This document shows, one piece after another, positions 11,501 to 23,728 of a stretch of DNA of 64,000 nucleotides. The stretch is from Kondoa malvinella (Eukaryota; Basidiomycota; Agaricostilbomycetes; Agaricostilbales; Kondoaceae). Position numbers and translations under genes: made by a program. The stretch lies in NCBI GenBank assembly GCA_039545315.1, contig BCIM01000010.1, positions 570,441 to 634,440 of the forward strand, given 5' to 3'. The notes below the pieces were generated by a model. That model searched no databases. It saw only the letters and a list, made by a program, of their open reading frames with translations, and was not told the DNA's origin. Every line of letters begins with the position of its first letter. The first letter of the stretch is position 1.

Positions 11501-13932
11501 TCGTAGTATTCACGAATCCCTGCGGCCGATCAGTACCTGACCAGAAAGTGATTCTAAAGGCATACGGGCCGTCAATACGGCTACGTAAGATGATCAGATG
11601 CCTGCGTGAATTCGAGCTAGCTAACTCACGACTTTGAGTTATGAACAGCTGTCTTATCTTCGCATGCTTCTCCAGAGCATTTGCGGATGGCGGATGCAGC
11701 TTCTCATACGCCTTCTGAATGCCAAAAAGGCGGAAGGTGATGCAAGTTGTTTTACCTTAAGAGCGGATGTCAATAGGTATCATGGGAACAGGCAAAGCAG
11801 TACCTGAACCGGAACGCCCTATCACAAAGAGACTACCATCATGATCGATGATCTCCCGCTCTTGCTGTGCCACATCAAATACTTGAGCCGTCTCATCGTC
11901 ATTTGCCATGATCAGCTTGATGAGGTTGGTGGATAGAGGAATAAACTTGGACAAGGTCAAGAGCTGATGCAGTTTGAGAAGGTCTTCGTCAGATAGCTTC
12001 GATGTGTCTGTCGAATTGGCTGCGCCTTGGACTAGAAGATCTTCTTCGCCCTTTGCTCTTGGCCATTCGGCAGGTGGAATGCTACAGAAGCCAGATGAAA
12101 TTTAGGTCTGACTTTGATCTCTGTGAATCAATCACTCACACGTTCTTGACTTTGGGACCATGCCTTCGACCACCTTCTTGTCTGAAGTTGCATCTACCCG
12201 AACAAATGAGCACAGATTTCACAATTTGGCAAGGTACGACACACTTTCGCCTATATTCAGCGCTTCGGCCCTTAGACTGCTTCGCAAGTGCTGCCCAGTT
12301 CGAAGACTCCACTCCAGCATGGGTTGCGACGGCCCAAATTTTGATGACCTGCTTGATGGTTGAGGTTGATGTCTTGTCCTTGCTTCCCGAAATTTCGTCC
12401 ACGTTTATATCCTCCCGTAAGTCAACTGACCACACGATGCTTGAAAACTAGTCAACCATAGTAGAAAGCATGAAGAAGGCATGCTTACCGCATATCACCC
12501 AAAGCTTTGGCTTCATAGATTGGCACACAGTTGATTGCAGGAGTGAGCAGCTTTTGGTTGTCGTCAGAGAAGAATCCAGTAGACAATTCGAAAATCTTCT
12601 TGATGGCTACTTCGAGGGATTTCTTATCGCGGAGATTGCGCAGGTCAGAGACTTAACACGTCGTCAGTTCTCGATTCAGATGATAATCATGCTACATACT
12701 GGCTTTGCCTGAAACGAAAATATGCCAACTGACAAACCATCAGTGTGCATCTAACCTTCTAGATCATGTACGCACGCTCCTAGTTTGGCCTTATCTTCCT
12801 CGAGGAAGAGCTGAGCTGCCTTGTAAGGCGCAATAGAGGGGAAGAATGAGTAAGGGTCGGCTTGAGGTTCGTCGGCTTTGACTGAAACTGAAGGTGCCTC
12901 TTGCGCGTCTCGTGCGTCTTGGGCAGCAACGACAGGGTAACATGGCGCAGAAGGTAGAGGTACACCATAGTAGATGGAGATAAGATGATTGCTGATCTCT
13001 GGTCTGCGGCAGACATCGGTCAGCAGCGTCTGTAGTGAAATTAAGTCTAAAATCTGAACGCTCTCTTGTTAAGCTTACCTCTAATATTCTGCGCTTTCGA
13101 GCCTCTACGGCTCTCTTGACTGCATGAGCTTCGGCGACCGTTCTAGGCGTCCCGAGGCGAGCTAGACATTTGTGAGCTTTAGGCTGATCTTCCGCTTCTT
13201 TCGGCTCACCGTGATCGAAAGCGCGCTTGATATCATACCAATCCACAGACCGATTCACAGTCTGCTCTCTTTCGTTCCTGCTAGCTAGCGCCAACTCTGC
13301 TTTGCGCTGCCTTTGCGTCTTTGGTTTGACCGCAATATGAATTTCAGGGATGGGCCTGGCCGCTTGTTCTGACGACGATGACACTTCCGATGACTCGTCA
13401 GACGTGTAGTAGTCACTATCGGTCTCGAAGTCTTCTTCTGAGCTGGAGTCTTCTGGTATAGGTTCTGGTACCGCTTCATTCACACCGATAGTCTGAGCGA
13501 TAATCTTGTCTAAGAGCTCTGATGCAGGCGGAAGAGCGACAGTGATCCAGTGCACATCTTCTTGTATCTCTATATCGTGCCGGACCAGCGACAAAGAGCT
13601 GTTCAGCCAGCTAGATAGTCGAGTCAAGACATTGTTGGCAATAGGTTGATGCATCTTTCCAGGATTGAATAGGCCAGATAGTAACAGCCGATGCAGAGTC
13701 TCGCCAGAATCTATGTGCACATGAGACACAGCCTCAAGTCAGACACACAAAACGTACTCGCCAACACTAGAGGAAGTAGGACACTCTGGTCGCGCACAGC
13801 TGAGGATAGCCATCGCTCTCTTTCTGCATTAGGATCACTTGCAGAGAATATGTTGTCTTCCACAGCCTTTAGCAACACGCAAAGCTTGTTCAAGGCGTTG
13901 TCTTGCTCATTGTTTTGAATTTCGTCCACCAT
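5504..13932 (-). CDS. Giant TRANK1-like superfamily I (UvrD-type) helicase with CCCH finger
   Basis: One minus-strand gene of 8.4 kb with many short introns encodes a very large P-loop NTPase related to the TPR-and-ankyrin-repeat protein 1 (TRANK1) group. It starts MVDEIQNNEQ and has an acidic, Ser-rich linker. Walker A (FVIGRSGSGKTT) is formed only after splicing the 11757-11960 exon to the next. Motif II/III are YVDEAQD and FAGDTAQ near 10.66-10.75 kb. Motif IV is TISRGSSFRFEDL, motif V is TIYESKGLEFENV near 9.9 kb, and motif VI is TRARKHLWIWD near 9.57 kb. A long helical, TPR-like C-terminal part follows, with a Cys/His cluster CPAYFRHGVCKLEKC...H near 7.84 kb (C-X8-C-X4-C-X3-H). The acidic tail DSDDYSDEEEL ends at 5504. 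I joined 6694 to 6650 through an intron (exit RSS, re-entry VGYNIPS) and TKL to GLQEF near 7.45 kb. The cellular role of fungal members is unknown. Confidence 0.85.
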
Positions 13933-14263
13933 GGGACAGCCGCACGCTCAAAGGTCTGCTTCAAGGAATCGCGAACGCTTGCAGGAGATGAAGAAAAAGC
14001 AGTGCAGAAGCCTGAAGAATCATAACATCAAATTGCTGCGGCGCTTAGTTCGCTCGTGTGCCAATTCTTTCAATCGCTCGCGAGGTCGGGTGTCTCGCCT
14101 GCTTCGAAGGGCGTTTTAGCATGGGTGTACGCCTAGGTCTAGGTCTTGGTCAGGTATGCACCAATTGGAGGTATAATGTTCATTATGGTCGCTGGCGCAA
14201 TAAATGCATGCATGCAATGATACGCTGTACAATATTCGTCTGGTCAGTCCACCCCGACATCAA
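13933..14263. other. Intergenic, promoter side of the helicase gene
   Basis: About 330 bases separate the helicase start codon from the stop of the next minus-strand gene. They must hold the helicase promoter and the 3' end of its upstream neighbour. No gene or clear element was seen. Confidence 0.5.
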
Positions 14264-16676
14264 TCAGGCATCTCTATCCTCCAGCAGCACTACGCAGCTG
14301 AGAACCTCTGTCAGCATCGAATGTGAGCGCCTGCGGAGACTTACCCTGGACCTTTACATCGAAGAACCTTGACAGGATGACCTTGCCTTGAAAGAGGAAT
14401 AGCGTCCTGATTCCTAGGTCCACGGGAGCTTGTTGACCATTCAAAACCTCACGCACTGTGTGTCGCGATGAAGAACGCAGATCCAGTAAGCAAGGAAACT
14501 TACGATATGCATGAAACGCCTGTCTTAGCTGGCGTCCATGTTGATCTTTGGTCCAATGCAAGTGTATCTCGGCCTCTGTTCGTGTACATATAGCATTGTA
14601 GGTAAAGTTCTTCCTGTGTTTTTGACCTGCATGCGAATGACCAACATCCACTGATATAGAGCACGGAAGCGCGCGTGTGTAGACATAGGATATTGGAAAG
14701 AATTTGCCATTGTTAGGTGTAATAAAACCGAAGTCGAAGGAGCGATAATTGAGCTCGGTGGAAGGAATCAAGAGCTTTTCGGGGTCGGTATCTGCTCTCG
14801 TTTGTGTACTTCCAAAGAACCCTCTAGTTTCCGACAAAGCTTCCGAAACTGCGGCGAGGCGGATCAGCTTACTACCAAAGGGCTGGATGACTCTTACCCT
14901 TATAGCGAAGACAACGGATGAAACAATGCTCGCGGACACCACGAAAAAGGCTGATTCGATAACCATCTTGCCCGATAATCGATTGGTATTGAGTCAAGAA
15001 GAAGTCCACGTCGAATGATCCCGTAGAATTGTAATCGCGAATGGCTGTGAAAAGCGTCAAATGGCATCGCTAGACTATTGGCTTTACTATACCTATGACT
15101 TCTTCTTGTCTTCTCATGACGTGAGGGCGACAAATATCAAACGATGAGTTGCTACCGATTCGAACCATCCAGCTGTCGGCAGCGTCTGAATCGTGGTCAT
15201 TATGCATCGCGATCTGGAAGATGTTGCCGTGCAAGGGAGACATATACCAAGTCGCAAGTGGTATTGTTGACATGGCTTGAGTATGGATCTGTTGTTGATG
15301 CATCCAAGTGCTGCAAGAAGAATCGCGTTTGTATCCGAGCGTAATCTTTGGAAGCAGTTCTCGAGTCGGATGCGGATTGCTAGACGAAGCGGATTGGTAC
15401 GAAGGAGATGCAGTTTGCGGACCTGTGCATGTGTCAGCATCTATACATTGAAGAATGCTATAGGAGGCAGATAAAGTCTCACCTTCAAGGTAGAATGTTC
15501 GTTTCGCTGATACGACATGATGGATTTGGCTGTGGGGCAAGTGAAGACAGAGTTTAATGACCAAGTACAAAGAATCTGCGTGTGCTTTACGAAAGAAGTC
15601 TCAAACTACAATTATGTTCAGCAAAGGGCTTTCTATGAATCAGGCGCACGAGACGTACGGTATTCAGTCAGCTTTACATTTTCACAATGTTGACCAGGAG
15701 ATGACGTCCAGTGGGCTAGAATTCGACCGTTGGGCAGCATTGTCTGATTTGCTTCATGTCGAAAACTTTGCAGAAGTTGCTGGGAGCGTCCGATAAGCTG
15801 AACTTCCAACATCATTGGCGCACAATGCTGGATCAGTGTACTCTTGCACCGACTGACACCGGGCAAAAAGTTGGCATCTCTGTTTGAATACTGACCCTTG
15901 CCTTCATTGTACAGACCAATGCATAATGTAGCATCTGCCAATTGAGGCGCTATGTAGTGTATAGCTGTGCCAGTTCCATCGTTGTAGCTGCATTCTTCAC
16001 GAGCAGGAACAGCAGAACGAGTCGATACTGGCTGATTTGAAGGATGTCGTGTTTGTCGAAAAGCAAGTCGTCCAACAGCGTGTTCGTTCCACAAAGCTTG
16101 TGCGGCTTGAGACGCTTGATCGCACAGTCAGTGTCGAGTAGCAGAAGCAAGTCAGACTGCTTACGATTGTAAACATTGAGACGAAGACTATGCTTGTGTT
16201 CTGGACTGTTCGGAGAATCTTTTGAGGTAAAGTTCAATGTTGCGCCCTCGGGTGTACGTTTCAGTTGCTTCCGTACTGTGAGAAGTCTACAGTCAATCAC
16301 AGACCCATTTGCCGCAATTCCTAGGCAATGACCAAGTTCGCTGATATCCCATGAGCCCGCACGCACAAGCGCTACTAGCTGTGTCAGCTGCAGAGAAGTA
16401 TAATTGAAGAGGATATGTACCTTGCTTTGGGACATGCCATGCGGTATAGTCGGCATCCGGCAGTACGGATTCAGGATGGGTCTTCCAGAGCCCACAACCC
16501 ACTTGCAGATGAACGTCGTTAGTTTGTGGCTTGACCTGAAGCTCGAATATACCGTTCGACACTTCAGCGGAAGCCAATGCGTGAAAGGTAGCGGAGCTGG
16601 AAAAGTCGATAGCTTTTTCTACTGCCCATTTTGTAGCAGCATGAGGCCGGAAGTTGAAGATAACAGCATACTGCAT
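14264..16676 (-). CDS. Large multi-exon protein of unknown function
   Basis: I do not recognise this protein. Long minus-strand frames join through plausible introns: the first exon starts MQYAVIFNFRPHAATKW, the next has RAGSWDISELGHCLGIAANG and LNVYNRKQSDLLLLLD, then ATLCIGLYNEGKGQYSN, then WYMSPLHGNIFQIAMHND and DSWMVRIGSNSSFDICRPH, then LNYRSFDFGFITPNNGK. The end is best read as QAFHAYLREVLNGQQAPV followed by LFLFQGKVILSRFF and VQEVLSCVVLLEDRDA, with the stop at 14264-14266 (reverse). The protein would be about 650-700 residues, without an obvious signal peptide or repeats. Exon borders in the middle (15.57-15.95 kb) are unsure. It could be a beta-rich scaffold or trafficking protein, but no domain assignment is made. 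Confidence 0.6.
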
Positions 16677-18132
16677 GGCTTAGCTTGGTCAGGCGGAAAT
16701 GTTCGAAGGCGTAGATACGGCGACTAAGCAGTTTTCTTCTCAAAGAGCAGTTCGAAGGGTCGGTCAGATCTTTCGACTTGCTTTCAGAGACAGAGGAAGA
16801 GAAGCGATAGAGTAATTGTGACGACAGGCTGTTTGGCGACCTGTAGAAAGCACCTTGGTAAGGCCATTGGCCTCATCATTTGCAGGCCAAGTCACGGGAA
16901 CTTACAGTGAGACTAATAGCACTTATGAGCTTAGAAGTTACGGGCTGACGATGGATTCAAGAGAAAAACGAATAGAACGACGTATAGGTTACTGGAAGAG
17001 AGAAAGGCCAGCTGATTAAGGATCGCAAGGACCGGAAAGGAAAGAAGAAGACATCCTCTATATCCGATGACTGGTGGTATAAAGCTGTCAAATACTATAG
17101 GAGACCTGTTAGCTGCCACTGAGGAGTTTCTGATTCGAATCCATAACTAGAGCTTGTGACCTCAAGATGCTGAAGCGCATTATTCGAGGAACATTCGGAT
17201 TGAGTCTGAAGTAGACTATTCATGAGGAGACTTGAGTGCAAACAGCTCTCATCTTCGTAGCTCATCTTCGTAGCGGTGCTTGATGAGAAGTTCACTGCCA
17301 TTTCATCGGCATCACAGAGAGAATCGACTGATGGCAGCAGATAGCGCAGATACAGGGAACGGATGTCAGTTCTGTGGGCTGCTCCGAGGCGTTTGGACTA
17401 CGAGAGGCGCGCTGTGGTTGCTCGTCGCTGCTTGACAGGCAACCGCGAAATGCAGCAGAGAAGCGATATCCCCATGTTGTGATACCACGGAAGGCATATA
17501 CCTATCGCTACGGAGCGCTGTATTGTATTGCTCTGCCTAGAGACTGTGAGAGCGACGGTCTTGAAAAGTCGCCGGAAAGCAGCGCTTAACCATCCATTAC
17601 GCTGCTCTCTACCATGGCAATCTTATGAAGGGTCGTACTAGCTCATCGCTGAATAGCGTCGCTTCGTATAACAAGTAATATGCAAAACTATGCGTCAAAG
17701 TAAGAAGACTCGGATCTAGTCAAGCATCCACCAATCTCGCCTTACTCTGACGACTTCTAATTCCGTGACGCGTCTCTGTCCACTTCTCTGTATGTCTGAC
17801 TCAACAATGATGCTCTTCGGGCACTGCGGCATCGATCCAGCCTCTTGGTAATCTTGAAGCTCTTTTGGTTAGCTTTCAATATCCAATGCCCACCAGTGTC
17901 TCTGCTAGTACTTCTATACGACCGCTGTAACGATCTAGAAGAATGACCGCTGGCAGAATTCGAAGTCGGATTCTTACCGTGTTTATCGGCAGAAGTTGCC
18001 TTTGTTTGCAGCTAAAATGTCGTCGAAGAGAGCTGCGGCCTTTGCTCTTCTCTTTCGCCATCACCTATCTATCCTTCTCCTTCTTACCCTCTCTACCTTA
18101 CCTTATTATATTTATCCCATCTCATCACGAGC
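16677..18132. other. Long divergent intergenic region
   Basis: Nearly 1.5 kb lies between two divergently transcribed genes. It holds short open frames (for example 17095-17301 reverse and 17374-17589 forward) with no recognisable products. The last 80 bases before the next start are strongly pyrimidine-rich on the plus strand (about 18058-18120), typical of a fungal core promoter. A small extra gene cannot be excluded. Confidence 0.45.
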
Positions 18133-19034
18133 ATGACAAACCGCTTAGGTATGCGCCTTACAATCTGCTGAACCTCTGCTCATTGATGCGCAGCCGACAA
18201 CGAGCTGTTGACCGTCCTCTTCTCATATGCTCAGAGCCAGAATTGGCAGATCCGCGCCTGGGTCGAGAAGGAGACTGGTGCGTACTTTCTTTGCAATCCG
18301 CGACTTTACTGATCAAATTGATTCATTCAAACGAATCCATGACCAATCCGGCAGTCTCTATCGATGCAGTGCAAGGTCTGCAGAAAGTCTTGGCAGCCAG
18401 AACTCAACAGGCTGGGCATAATCTGAAGCTCAGACTCCGCGTTTATTACGCCCCTCCAAACACCGCCCCTTCTCCTGCTCATGTTGCTGAATTGGACGGC
18501 ACGATTCCGGCTACTGATGCTGTGCCGACTTTGGATCATTGGCAGACGCACGGCGCTCAGGGTCAAGGCACTGGTCCACTACTTTTAGACATTTTCATGC
18601 GCTGTCTGGTTGATTTCGGTTTCCACTACTGTAACGCTTGTGCGGGTGGTACAACCACGTTTGATGAATTCTACAAGATCTACAATACCTACTATTCGGT
18701 AGGCTTTCGCGGATCAGAGCCTATTACCAAGAAGACGACCCAAGCCTGGCTACACTTGCGCTTGATGGACTACCATACCAGTATCTCTTTAGCAGCCGGG
18801 ATTATTCAAGGACCTTCAAGTGTAAGCGGGCAAGTGTTGGTATACATGCCCATCTACGGACAGACCGTGAGCGCCCTGACAACGCGCGCACATGCAAGAG
18901 AAGACCGCGTCAAACTCGAGCGTCATGTGACTGCTACTGGTCTGTACTATAAGATCTACGAAGGGCAGCCAGAGTTTTCGAGCCGCAGCAAGCAGCTGTT
19001 GGGCAAAGTCCTTGCCAATTCCAGCCGGACCTGA
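18133..19034 (+). CDS. Orphan-family protein, paralogue 1 (GNAT-like fold possible)
   Basis: The function is not known. The best model starts MTNRLA, splices at 18149 (gtatgc) into DNELLTVLFSYAQSQNW, and splices again near 18282 into VSIDAVQGLQKVLAAR. The main exon holds GTGPLLLDIFMRCLVDFGF, FDEFYKIYNTYYSVGFRG and a C-terminal YYKIYEGQPEF before the stop at 19032-19034. The segment G-x-G-x-LLLD-x-F resembles the acyl-CoA loop of GNAT acetyltransferases, though the fit is loose. A clear paralogue lies at 54412-55345 on the other strand, sharing LLLD-IFMR---DFGF-YC, the NTYYS-GFR block and the final YEG/YRG segment. A longer upstream frame from 17943 was rejected because the spliced N-terminus matches the paralogue. 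Confidence 0.75.
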
Positions 19035-19174
19035 GTCCACATTGGCCAGAAGTATGCTGTATCTCTCTACTATGTATCAATTCAGTATCATCATCGATGT
19101 ATTCTCACCTTTGAACATTACGTGACTTGCTCTTGACCCGATACCAGCAATTTACCCGCAATTGAACGCACAAG

Positions 19175-20423
19175 ATGTCAGACTACCTAAACACCCTCTT
19201 TGGCCTCCAAGGCAGGACAGCAGTAGTGACGTGAGGGTCTACACCTTTCCCCCGCTTTTGATGCTAGAATTCCGATCATCTGTCTATAGCGGAGCTACAC
19301 GCGGTCTAGGACAGGTCAGTCGCGCTTCTATAGAGCTCGAGCACCATCTTATGTGTCTGACAGAGCATGGCCCTGGCTCTGGCTAAAGCTGGTGCTGATA
19401 TGGTCTTGCTACAAGTTTGTCTTGTGTCGACCTGACAGGCACCCGGCTGATGATAAGTCAGAGAGACATGAACAATATGGAGACTGCAAAGCAAATAGAA
19501 GCGCTTGGTCGCAAATGTCAAGGTTAGCCTCGGTGCATGTCAACCCAAGTGCGAGCTGATTCGAGCAGTCATCGAATGCGATCTCGCTAGCCGAGAGCAA
19601 ACTGTATGCTCCATGCACTCACAAGATTCAGCATTGACATTGCCAACAGAGATCAATAGCAGACAAGCTCTCTGCCCAATCCATCAAGCCAGACATTCTA
19701 CTCAGTAAGTCTGCAGCTTCTTCCACCAGGCGTCGACATGCTTACGCTCGTGTCTGCTTTAGACTGCGGGGGAATACAGCGTCGAGCAAAAGTAGAAGAC
19801 TTTACCGAAAAAGACTGGGATGAAGTGATTGAAGTCCAATTGAATTCAGCTTGGATCCTATCGCAAGGGATTGGAAAGTTGATGCTGGCAAATCGGAAGG
19901 AGAATACAAAATTGCCAAGAGGGAAAATCATCAACATCGCTTCAGTCTTGTCATTCCAGGGTGGATTTCAGACTCCTGCTTATGTCGCTGCGTGAGTCAC
20001 TTTGGTAAAGGGTTTATTCAGCTGACTGAGCATAGAAAACACGCCGCGGCTGGTCTTACAAAAGCCATGGCAAACGAATGGAGTTCAAAGGGAATCAATA
20101 TCAATGGTCTGGCACCTGGTTATGTCGCGACAGAAATGATTGCCGCTCTTCAGAAGGATGAAACTAGGTCGAGGCAGATCATGGACCGTGTTCGTGAGTG
20201 ATTATAGCCTGGTAAGTGTCGGTGAAGAGCTGATTGAAATACTAGCTATCGATCGATGGGGCACGCCAGACGATTTTGAAGGAGCCATCATCTATCTCGC
20301 GAGCAAGGCTTCTGACTTTGTTTGCGGCGAGACATTGGTCGTCGACGGCGTAAGTCTGGTTCGGCAGGAGCTCGGTCTTGCTCATCTTATTTGCGATTGC
20401 TATAGGGATGGATGGGAAGATAG
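19175..20423 (+). CDS. Short-chain dehydrogenase/reductase (SDR), classical type
   Basis: A cytosolic NAD(P)-dependent oxidoreductase. It starts MSDYLNTLFGLQGRTAVVT, and the Rossmann loop TGATRGLGQ is assembled across two introns. Further landmarks are KIINIASVLS (catalytic Ser), AYVAAKHAAAGLTKA (YxxxK, with the Lys supplied after an intron at about 19993-20037), NGLAPGYVATEM, and the closing FVCGETLVVDGGWMGR with stop 20421-20423. At least six introns are present. The order and ending are close to 2-deoxy-D-gluconate 3-dehydrogenase/gluconate 5-dehydrogenase-like SDRs, but substrate prediction for this family is weak. It lies tandem to the orphan-family gene, 140 bases downstream, with no obvious functional link. 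Confidence 0.88.
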
Positions 20424-20749
20424 AAGGGAAAAGATGACTGTAACGAATGTACAATTGCAAAGTTGGATCAATACATTGCCCCAAATCTAAGACAACAACA
20501 TCAGACTGACGAGCATTGCATAGGCAAACAGACTTACTATGGTAACAGAGCTCTGGTGTCGAGCTTTGACAAGTCTAAGGGTATCAAGTGCTGTGAATTT
20601 GACAGAGTGGAGAAAGTGGTGCTGTGTTCGATGTTAATGTTACTGAGGAGGCGGCGGGGGTGTTGATCCTGCTTCAGCTGATGCTGCTTGTGTGTTTATA
20701 GGTCTGTTGAGCTGGGTAAGCCGAAGTCCAGAGCAGACGATGAATACCC

Positions 20750-21297
20750 TCACTTGCCGCTCTGAGCCATCTCTGCTTCTATCCTCGCTTTCGCCCTATA
20801 CACTTTACTCTGCAGATATATAGACGAGCCCTTTGTCGGGTCATTCACTTTGAACAGATGCTCGTAGTTCTGTTCAGTGATCAGTCCCGATGATTGGCCT
20901 GTGAAGCGAGCAAGCTGCTGACCTTAAGCATTTGTTGCAACGCAGATTCTTCTAACCCTGCTTTCGATGCTTGCACATTCAGGATATTGCAAGCTTCATC
21001 GAAAGCCATGCGATGTTGTCTGGTGAGGGCATTCGCTGAAGAACTGACGGACGATGAACCTGCGCTCGCTGGCTCTGCTGCTTGTGCGTCTGTGCACATA
21101 CAACCGACTAATAAGCACTTTGCTGAATAGCTCGACTGCCCTGCGCACTTCTGATAGCTTGCCTTGACGCTTGCATGAGTGCCTTCCCGAACACTTGCAC
21201 GCCAACGACAGCCAATTGCGCTACTATTCCTGTTGACAGAATACACTATCAGCCTGTGTCTCCCTCTTCTGAGTAGCCACGAACTCGGTATGCTCAT
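20750..21297 (-). CDS. PAM16: Mitochondrial import motor subunit Pam16/Tim16
   Basis: Pam16 is the J-like partner that holds Pam18 at the TIM23 channel and controls mtHsp70 in protein import into the mitochondrial matrix. The start MSIPR splices to [16 protein letters not shown], the hydrophobic N-terminal membrane-associating helix, and then to [18 protein letters not shown], the J-like domain. The last exon carries [18 protein letters not shown] and [15 protein letters not shown], the most diagnostic part of the family, ending SGK* at 20750. The HPD tripeptide of true J proteins is absent, as expected for Pam16. Three introns are inferred. Length is about 140 residues, normal for the family. 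Confidence 0.93.
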
Positions 21298-21430
21298 GTT
21301 GAAATTATCGAGATGGTCAAACTAGCTCAAGGCAAAAATGTAATTGAGCCTTTAAATAATTTTACAGAGCGTGTATGAACGTCTAAAGCGTCTAAATACT
21401 GTACAAGCATAAGTTACCCAGCCCAAGAAG

Positions 21431-23728
21431 TCACTTGCCTCCCAACTTGGCTTTCAATCGATCCCTCAGTCGAACTGGACTCTTGTCTTGTGAAGTGTCT
21501 TTCGGTGCATGCTCGAATGCGAGCTGATTGATTCTTTGACCCAGAGCGAGCAACGTATCGTAGGATGAGGGGAGAGATTTGCGCTTGCTTGGTTTCTTGG
21601 GATCGTATGTCGCTACTGCTATAGAAGCTAAATGACGGAGAGTGAATAGCCTGAGCGCAACCTTGCTGTCAATACCCTGAGGGGAATATGAAGCAGGTAG
21701 ATACGCACATGTTTCCCACATCCGCAAGTTTGATTGGCAAAACCAAATGATCGGGCATAGCTACATCCCTTGGTGCTTCACCAGTCTTTGATGGTACAGC
21801 CGTATGAGGTGAGACGACGCGACCCTCTCTAGTCGTTACAGGCGGTAAAAGCCGAATAATCAATCGAACAACCGATTCGCCTGAGCCACTTGATGACTTG
21901 ACGAATCTCGCAGCTGTCGATGTGCAACAATTACATCAGACAGGTCTGAATGGAAATGATGCCAACTGACCAATTTCCGTCTCTCCGTGACCAACTTTTT
22001 CATTCTGGATATCCCTCGGGTGCGCCTCGATCCTCGTATCCCCATTCAAATTCAAAAACCTCAACAACCCAGCCCAAGTAGGAGCTTCCATCGCAAAAAT
22101 CCCACAATCATCATCATGACTCAACTGAACTACATCAGGGAAAGAATCCGTATCGCGAGAATAAGGTAAAGTAGGATCGGAATCGGAAAAGAAACCATAA
22201 CGGATCGCTCGAGTGTTGAAGGCTTCTTCGTCGTCTGGAATAGGTGGATTGTTGGCTGTGCTGTCTTGTGTTTGGTTGTGTGGTCTATGGACTCGTGCGC
22301 CGGGTGGAAGGTTTGTGGAAGGCCAAACGATCTCGCCTGTTGATTGCGTGGATGTAGTTGGGAAAGGCGGCTGTGATTCGTTCGAGTTGTTGGATTGTTG
22401 TGCGGTGGTATAAGATGAAAAGGGCGCTGGAGAATGGGGCCGATCATCCGTTGTTTCTGGCGAGGTATAATGAGAGGTAGCTGCTTGTAAGCTGGATTCG
22501 CTCGTCACTGAAGAACGAGTCGAAGCGTCCGCAGTCGAAGGTGGTGAGCGAGAAGTAGAAGTCCGACCGTTGCTCTGAGGCTGATTCGATGGCGTGGGCG
22601 TAGTAGGCTGTTCCGGACTATTCGAGTTGTCTGATCTTACGTTGTTCCCAGAAGAGGCAAAATAGTTGTCCATCTGTTGCTGGGTCACGCCGCCGTTTGG
22701 ACTTCTGACAGTCCGTATTGATGATCCATCAACTTCAGACTCGATGTGTTCATCAGGAGCGAAATTGCTATCAAAAGAAAAGCTAGCTTGATTATTTGGC
22801 TGTGCTGAAGGTCTTGAAGATTGAGAAGCAGATGCACTGCCTGGAATAGGGGGAAGAGGACGCTTGTCATGCGAGCGGGGTGCGCCAGGAGCGTTGGCCA
22901 TCATAGAGGATAGCGGTGGTAGGACAGCCATGCGTTCTTTCTCATCCATGTACGGTTTCGCATCTTGTGTTCTCCATAGGTTGAAATATGAAGGAGGTTC
23001 TTCTCGTGGTATAAGCGGCGTATGGCCGGGTTCGCCAACATTCGAGGTAGGCTGTCTAGGAAGTGTTTGAATCTCTTCGCCGTGCTCTACAGCAGGTGTA
23101 TCGGCTTCTGTTCGCTCTGATATGATTGAAAGAGAAGAGGCATCATCTATGGAAACATGAGGGATTGCTAAATCTGGCTGATTCATGCAGACTGACTTGT
23201 GTCAAACATGGACGCTCTGGCTTGTTCAAAGCGTTGCAGTTCCCTTCGCTGGGCTTCCTCGTCAAACTCTTCTTCGTCATTGTACCGAGACCTCTTCTCT
23301 TCAGACGCAGATAACGCCATGGCGGTTTGCAACTCTTCGTCGTCCATAGATGTCTGGCGACTAGGGAATGCTCTGCCCTTGCCTTTGTCCAACTGAGAGG
23401 CCCTCATAGCTTGTTGCAGCTCGTCCTCCTCGCGTTGTTGCTGTTCAGCAGCTTCCAACTCGCTCCGTCGAAGCGCTTCCGCCAGTTCTGCTTCACTAGG
23501 ATGCTCTTCCAACGCAGGTCGGTCACTTTTCACATCCGGTGCATAGGCTTGAGCAGGCACAGGCGGTAGTTCACCAGTCTTTCGTCTCAAACTACCGAAA
23601 CTGCCGCTGCTGCTGTTGGACGACATCTTGCCTGATTGCCCTTCTGGCGGATAAGGGCTCGCCCAATTCAAGAATCGGTGTCCATAGCTTGCATCTGCAG
23701 GTTCTGGCTTGAATACGGGAGGCGCCAT
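21431..23728 (-). CDS. UIM- and PPxY-containing disordered adaptor-like protein
   Basis: The start chosen is MAPPVFKPEP at 23728; the frame opens slightly earlier but without an ATG. Three short acidic helices fit ubiquitin-interacting motifs: around residues 78-92 (SEAELAEALRRSELEAA), 102-113 (DELQQAMRASQL) and 130-142 (DEELQTAMALSASEE). A PPSY motif (EEPPSYFNLW) that could bind WW domains of a Rsp5-type ligase follows near residue 240. A long Ser/Pro/Gln-rich disordered region comes next, and then a folded-looking C-terminal part (DCGIFAMEAPTWAGLLRFL; VVRLFIRLLPPVTTREGR) ending in KLGGK*. UIMs plus PPxY suggest a role in ubiquitin-dependent membrane-protein sorting, which is inference. I know no named orthologue. 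An apparent 29-nt intron lies at 23168-23196. Confidence 0.75.

Noticed and set aside
12136..12451. Plus-strand frames inside the helicase gene
   Set aside because: They are antisense shadows; the minus frame has the family sequence.
17131..17150. T-loop-like ttcgaatcc, possible tRNA
   Set aside because: No matching acceptor stem, D-loop or anticodon stem can be folded around it.
17943..18132. In-frame upstream extension giving a 363-residue protein for orphan paralogue 1
   Set aside because: Its sequence is pyrimidine-run derived and hydrophobic by composition; the spliced start at 18133 gives an N-terminus that matches paralogue 2.
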